A stretch of 64,000 nucleotides of DNA. Source: Muraenolepis orangiensis. Lineage: Eukaryota; Chordata; Actinopteri; Gadiformes; Muraenolepididae. The stretch's first letter is position 1, and each line of letters starts with the position of its first letter. Shown here piece by piece: positions 61,225-64,000 of this stretch. A program made the position numbers and the translations under genes. Under the pieces are notes generated by a model that saw only the letters and a program-made list of their open reading frames with translations, made no database searches and had not been told where the DNA came from. The DNA lies in the NCBI GenBank assembly GCA_027704905.1, contig CM051002.1, positions 18,346,227 through 18,410,226 of the forward strand, written 5' to 3'.

Positions 61225-61981
61225 CTGAGAGGAGACAACGCTGCATGAATCACGGCAGGCCAATGAAAGACAGAAGCGACGGAAACAAGTCAAGTCAGGG
61301 CAGAATATAAAAACACAATACGATGTTGGGAGAGTAGTACAATACAAGGTAATGAAATAAAGGATGCATTTACATATCACTACGATAAGCTGTTGCCTGG
61401 ACGCATGGATGGGATCAAATCAAGTAAAAATAAGTTTACATTTACATCATGGGTTTATTAGAAGCTGTATAGAAGTGGAGGCAGAGGAAAGAAAGAGCAA
61501 GGAAGGGATCTGCTTTTATTTCTAACCGTTTCGTCTTCACTTAGAAGCTTCTAGGGGACAGGCCTCAGTGCTCAGGATGTAAACCCCCTAAACAGACCCA
61601 GAGAGACCAGGGGACACACATGGGCCCCCAGGACCCACGACCCCGAGGCTTGAATTGGGGCCGTGGGGGAGCTCAGCTGGACGGAGCTTCAGGAGGTGGT
61701 CAAGGGAGCCGGATCAGCCTCTGTCCCGGGGCCCAGTGGAGCTCCATACGATGTGAACTGTGCTGGAGGTTCAAATTCCTCTCCATTATCAGAAGAATGA
61801 TTGATTGTGTGATTATATATCCACATCCATTGATCACTTGTTACAAACTAACACAACGGATTCTGTTTCTCCTCCAGTTTCTCCTGTTGCTCCGAACACA
61901 CAGCATTTAGATGAATGTATGTATGTATGTATGTATGTATGTATGTATGTATGTATGTATGTATGTATGTATGTATGAATG

Positions 61982-62012
<31 letters not shown>

Positions 62013-62267
62013 TGTAACTGCAGATCCTGCTGTCATTAATAGCGGATGAAGATCCAGTAAGTTGAAAGGACCCAAACATGAAATGTATTCTCTGTGGACA
62101 CAGCGTTCCTAGAGGAGACGCTGTATGAACACATTAAACACTCTTACATTCTACAATATCAGACCGCAATCAAGAAATACTAATAAAATGTACGGGATGA
62201 AATCAAATAAAAATAAAAGAAGATACATTAATACAAATATTAAGGCAAAAACAATTGAAGTCAATAA
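61225..62267. other. SRPK-family gene intron, no exon seen
   Basis: Contains (ATGT)n at 61916-62011, otherwise unique AT-rich DNA. No second kinase exon is recognisable here. Confidence 0.5.
61916..62011. repeat. (ATGT)n microsatellite
   Basis: About 24 tetranucleotide units with one atgaatgt change. Confidence 0.96.
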
Positions 62268-64000
62268 TCCATCCATCTTCTCCCGCTTATCCGTAATCGG
62301 GTCTTGGAGGTAGCAGCTTCAGCAGGGGACTCCAAACTTCCCTCTCCCTGGCAACATCGACTAGCTCTGACTGGGGGATCCCGAGGTGTTCCCAGGCCAG
62401 TTTGGAGATGTAATCACCCCACCTGTACCTCGGTCTGCCCCGTGGTCTCTTCCCAGTTGGATGTGCCTGGAAAACCTCCCTCGGGAGGCGACCAGGAAGC
62501 ATCCTTACTAGATGAACCACCTCAACTGGCTCCTTTCTATGCGAAGGAGCAGCGGCTCTACTCCGAGTCTCTCATGAGTGACTGAGCTTCTCACCCTATC
62601 CCTCAGGGAGATACCAGCCACCCTCCTGAGGAAACTCATTTCGGCCGCTTGTATTCACGATCTCGTCCTTTCGGCCATTACCCATTGCTCATGGCCATAG
62701 GTGAGGGTAGGAACGAAGACTGATCGGTAGATCGAGAGCTTTGCCTTCTGGCTCAGCTCTCTTTTGGTTACAACGGTGCGCTAAAGTGCACCCAATACCG
62801 CTCCCGCTGCACCTATTCTCCTGTCAATCTCACGCTCCATCCTCCCCTCACTCGAGAACAAGACCCCGAGATACTTGAACTCCTTCACTTGGGATAAGGA
62901 CTCCCTCCCTACTTGGAGTAGACAATCCACCGGTTTCCTGCTAAGAACCATGGCCTCAGATTTGGAGGTGCTGATCCTCATCCCAGCCGCTTCACATTCC
63001 GCTGCAAACCGATCCAGTGAGTGCTGAAGGTCACATACTGATGACGCAAACAGGACCACATCATCTGCAAACAGCAGCGATTCAATCCTGAGCCCACCAT
63101 ACTGAAACCCCTCCCCTCCATGACTACGCCTTGAAATCCTGTCCATGAAAATCACAAACAGGATGGGTGACAAAGCGCAGCCCTGGCGGAGGCCAACACC
63201 CACTGAGAACAGGCCTGACTTTCTACCGAGAATCCGGACACAGCTCTTGCTTTGGGAGTAGAGAGATTGGATGGCCCTCAACAGTGACCCCCACACCCCA
63301 TACTCCCGCAGCACCCCCCACAGTATTTCCCGAGGGACCCGATCATATGCCTTCTCCAAATCCACAAAAAGACTTCCACGCAATGTTGAAAAGACGTGTC
63401 AACTGAGTCCGGAGTCTCACAGGCTAACATAGCCCGGAAGGCCTCCTTCTTCAGCCGGACGGCTTCCCTGACCACCTGTGTCCACCACAAAGTCCGAGGG
63501 TTGCCGCCCCTTGAGGCACCAATGACCTTGAGGCCACAGCTCTCAACCGCAGCTTCGGCAATAGAAGCTTTGAACAATGACCACTCTGGCTCAATGCCCC
63601 CAGCCTCCACAGAGATGCCCGAAAAATTCCGCCGGAGGTGGAGTTGAAGGTCTCCCAGACAGGGGCATCCACCAGACGTTCCCAGTTCACCCGCACTACA
63701 CGTTTGGGCTTACCTGGTCTGTCCAGAGGCTTCCCCCGCCATCTTACCCAACTCACCACCAGATGGTGATCGGTTGACAGCTCTGCCCCTCTCTTCACCC
63801 TCTCTTCACCTGAGTGCGGCCTCAGGCCAGATGATACGATAACAAAATCGATCATTGACCTTCGGCCTAAGGTACTCTGGTACCATGTACACTTATGAGC
63901 ATCCTTATGTTTGAACATGGTGTTTGTTATGGCCAATCCATGACTAGCACAGAAATCCAATAACAAAACCCCACTCCGGTTCAGATCAGGTAGGCCGTTC
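62268..64000 (-). mobile_element. Decayed RTE-type LINE (endonuclease and reverse transcriptase), runs off the edge
   Basis: From right to left: the end of an AP-type endonuclease (RRSMIDFVIVS and the catalytic STDHHLV segment) in 63451-63966; a linker; then reverse transcriptase in 62781-63383 with LFVDLEKAYDRVPRE, GLRQGCALSPILF and the FADDVV catalytic box; then the C-terminal tail in 62287-62520. Frame changes, stops between 62530 and 62780, and the direct fusion of linker to the AYDRVPR block show it is dead. The 3' end matches the fragments at 17629 and 23628. RTE assignment rests on the DLEKAYDRVPRE motif. Confidence 0.88.

Overview
The window is nuclear DNA of a ray-finned (teleost) fish. 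The evidence is multi-exon genes whose exons join in frame at consensus splice sites to give vertebrate proteins of the expected length, tRNA-derived SINEs with fish-type tails, RTE-like and jockey-like LINE pieces, hAT-type DNA elements, and very dense (CA)n/(GA)n and minisatellite DNA. There are no bacterial operons, CRISPR arrays, rRNA or functional tRNA genes.

Layout from left to right. 383-13934, minus strand: the 5' half of mst1r (RON receptor tyrosine kinase: Sema, PSI and start of the first IPT domain); the kinase half lies off the left edge. 18279-24709, minus: complete mon1a (Mon1-Ccz1 Rab7 exchange factor). 26065-30631, plus: complete traip (RING E3 ligase), head-to-head with mon1a. 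32021-50628, minus: complete ten-exon grm6-type group III metabotropic glutamate receptor, convergent with traip. 53853-57322, minus: complete comt (catechol O-methyltransferase, membrane-anchored form). 61034-61224, minus: last coding exon of an SR-protein kinase (SRPK family). 62268-64000, minus: a decayed RTE-type LINE running off the right edge.

The genes are independent housekeeping, receptor or enzyme genes rather than one pathway. The mst1r-mon1a-traip group matches the neighbourhood on human 3p21.31, so it is an old syntenic block; grm6, comt and the srpk exon adjoin it here.

The rest is intron and intergenic DNA dominated by tandem repeats: a 5.4 kb array of a 41-bp unit in mst1r; 43-, 34-, 28-, 21-, 45-, 25-, 17- and 19-bp arrays elsewhere; and microsatellites that in several places abut splice sites. 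The most unusual items are a minisatellite born inside a LINE coding tail, a 19-bp array grown inside a terminal-inverted-repeat element, a hAT element with an intact 8-bp target duplication and nested hairpins, a GC-AG intron in comt, and a grm6 exon sandwiched between two microsatellites. I found no convincing novel multi-gene system. All exon boundaries were read by eye from splice signals, reading phase and remembered family sequence, without alignment software.
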